Shown here: piece by piece, positions 63,450-64,000 of the stretch
Numbering within the stretch: the first letter of the stretch is position 1
Layout: each line of letters opens with the position of its first letter
Assembly: GCA_963744255.1 (NCBI GenBank)
Contig: CAVUSZ010000058.1
Span: 1 to 64,000 of the forward strand
DNA length: 64,000 nucleotides
Reading direction: 5' to 3'
DNA from: DATEDA01 sp963744255
GTDB taxonomy: Bacteria; Pseudomonadota; Gammaproteobacteria; Burkholderiales; SG8-39
Translations under genes and position numbers: made by a program
The notes under the pieces: generated by a model
The model's database searches: none
What the model saw: the letters and a program-made list of their open reading frames with translations, nothing else
Told to the model about the DNA's origin: nothing

Positions 63450-64000
63450 ATGCGCTACGAGCTCTACTACTGGCCCGAGATCCAGGGCCGCGGTGAATTC
63501 GTCCGCCTGGCGCTCGAGGAGGCCGGCGCCGATTACGTCGATGTCGCCCGGATGCCGGGTCGCGGCATGGGCGTGCCGGCGCTCATGCGCTATCTGGAGA
63601 GCCGCGCCGTGCGCCGGCCGCCGTTCGCGCCGCCGTTTCTGAAGGCGGGCCAGCAGCTGATCGGCCAGACCGCCAACATCCTGCTGTTCCTGGGGCCGCG
63701 CCTCGGTCTCGTGCCGCGCGCGGAAGCCGACCGGCTGTGGGTGCACCAGCTGCAGCTCACGATCATCGACCTCCTCGACGAGGTCCACGACACCCACCAT
63801 CCCATCGCGAGCGGCCTCTACTACGAGGACCAGAAGCCCGCGGCGAAGCGGCGCGCGGCCGACTTCATCCGCTCTCGCCTCCCCAAGTACCTCGGCTATT
63901 TCGAAGAGGTGCTGGCGCGCAACCGGCCGGGCGGCCGCTACATGGTCGGCGGGCGGCTGACCTACGCCGATCTCTCGATGTTCCAGGTCGTCGAGGGGCT
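63450..64000 (+). CDS. Glutathione S-transferase, 3' truncated by window end
   Basis: The first 183 residues of a GST. The thioredoxin-fold N-terminus is YELYYWPEIQGRGEFVRLAL (Tyr-based glutathione site) and the C-terminal helical domain begins around residue 85; the N-cap/hydrophobic-staple region DLSMFQVVEGL is reached at the window end. It conjugates or reduces with glutathione, which the gshA product supplies. GAGGAGCGAC precedes the ATG. Confidence 0.9.
   Translation, partial: MRYELYYWPEIQGRGEFVRLALEEAGADYVDVARMPGRGMGVPALMRYLESRAVRRPPFAPPFLKAGQQLIGQTANILLFLGPRLGLVPRAEADRLWVHQLQLTIIDLLDEVHDTHHPIASGLYYEDQKPAAKRRAADFIRSRLPKYLGYFEEVLARNRPGGRYMVGGRLTYADLSMFQVVEG

Overview
The window is high-GC bacterial DNA packed with short operons. 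Three orphan Bug/TctC-type periplasmic receptors, a proteobacterial-type glutamate-cysteine ligase, a complete Liv transporter, class III CoA-transferase/acyl-CoA dehydrogenase catabolic genes and a form I CO dehydrogenase locus point to a soil or environmental betaproteobacterium, probably Burkholderiales-like. No rRNA, tRNA, CRISPR array, integrase or transposase was recognised.

Region 1 (1-21.4 kb) is an accessory, repeat-scarred stress island. It carries many very small envelope proteins (DUF3309, DUF3096, three GlsB/YeaQ-type, CsbD, a short lipoprotein, a 24-aa membrane peptide), an M48 protease, CspA beside a fatty-acid desaturase, DUF3501, DUF3562, a diguanylate cyclase, an EAL phosphodiesterase and four intact Crp/Fnr regulators in two paralogue pairs. 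Between them lie remnants of broken genes (desaturase, proteasome-like protease, OmpA, bacterioferritin, Crp, DUF3562, zinc ribbon) and an 829-bp near-identical duplication. Fourteen intergenic copies of a palindrome of form GTRCGC-N2-GCGYAC sit before most of the intact genes. Its GTG-N8-CAC geometry is that of Crp/Fnr-family operators, so the island looks like one locally encoded, autoregulated Crp/Fnr stress regulon. This is the main candidate for an undescribed system. A housekeeping-like block (cupin, Cys-rich peptide, trypsin-like protease with a methyltransferase, gshA) sits inside it at 9.5-13.2 kb.

Region 2 (21.9-26.2 kb) is a MacB-type tripartite export operon: two FtsX-like permeases, an ATPase and a periplasmic adaptor, all on the minus strand.

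Region 3 (26.3-47.8 kb) is a catabolic and uptake region. A minus-strand cluster holds two acyl-CoA dehydrogenases, a MaoC hydratase, two Bug receptors, a class II aldolase and a class III CoA-transferase, with a divergent LysR regulator. A plus-strand cluster follows: SMP-30 lactonase, CMD protein, TIM-barrel isomerase, SDR, then livH, a livM-livG fusion, livF and a binding protein, then a hydroxyisobutyrate-type dehydrogenase, a quinone oxidoreductase and a TRAP transporter. The end of this region (43-48 kb) carries many single-base frameshifts, mostly insertions, which look like sequencing error or recent decay.

Region 4 (47.9-56.5 kb) is a form I aerobic CO dehydrogenase locus: a MobA-like nucleotidyltransferase, XdhC/CoxF with a C-terminal YHS domain, CoxD, CoxE, CoxM, CoxS and CoxL with the AYRCSFR active-site loop. 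A Bug receptor gene lies between coxS and coxL. Region 5 (56.6-64 kb) holds a SNF2 helicase with a SWIM partner, DUF4202, a small hypothetical protein, a patatin lipase, a DUF4177-like protein and a truncated glutathione S-transferase.
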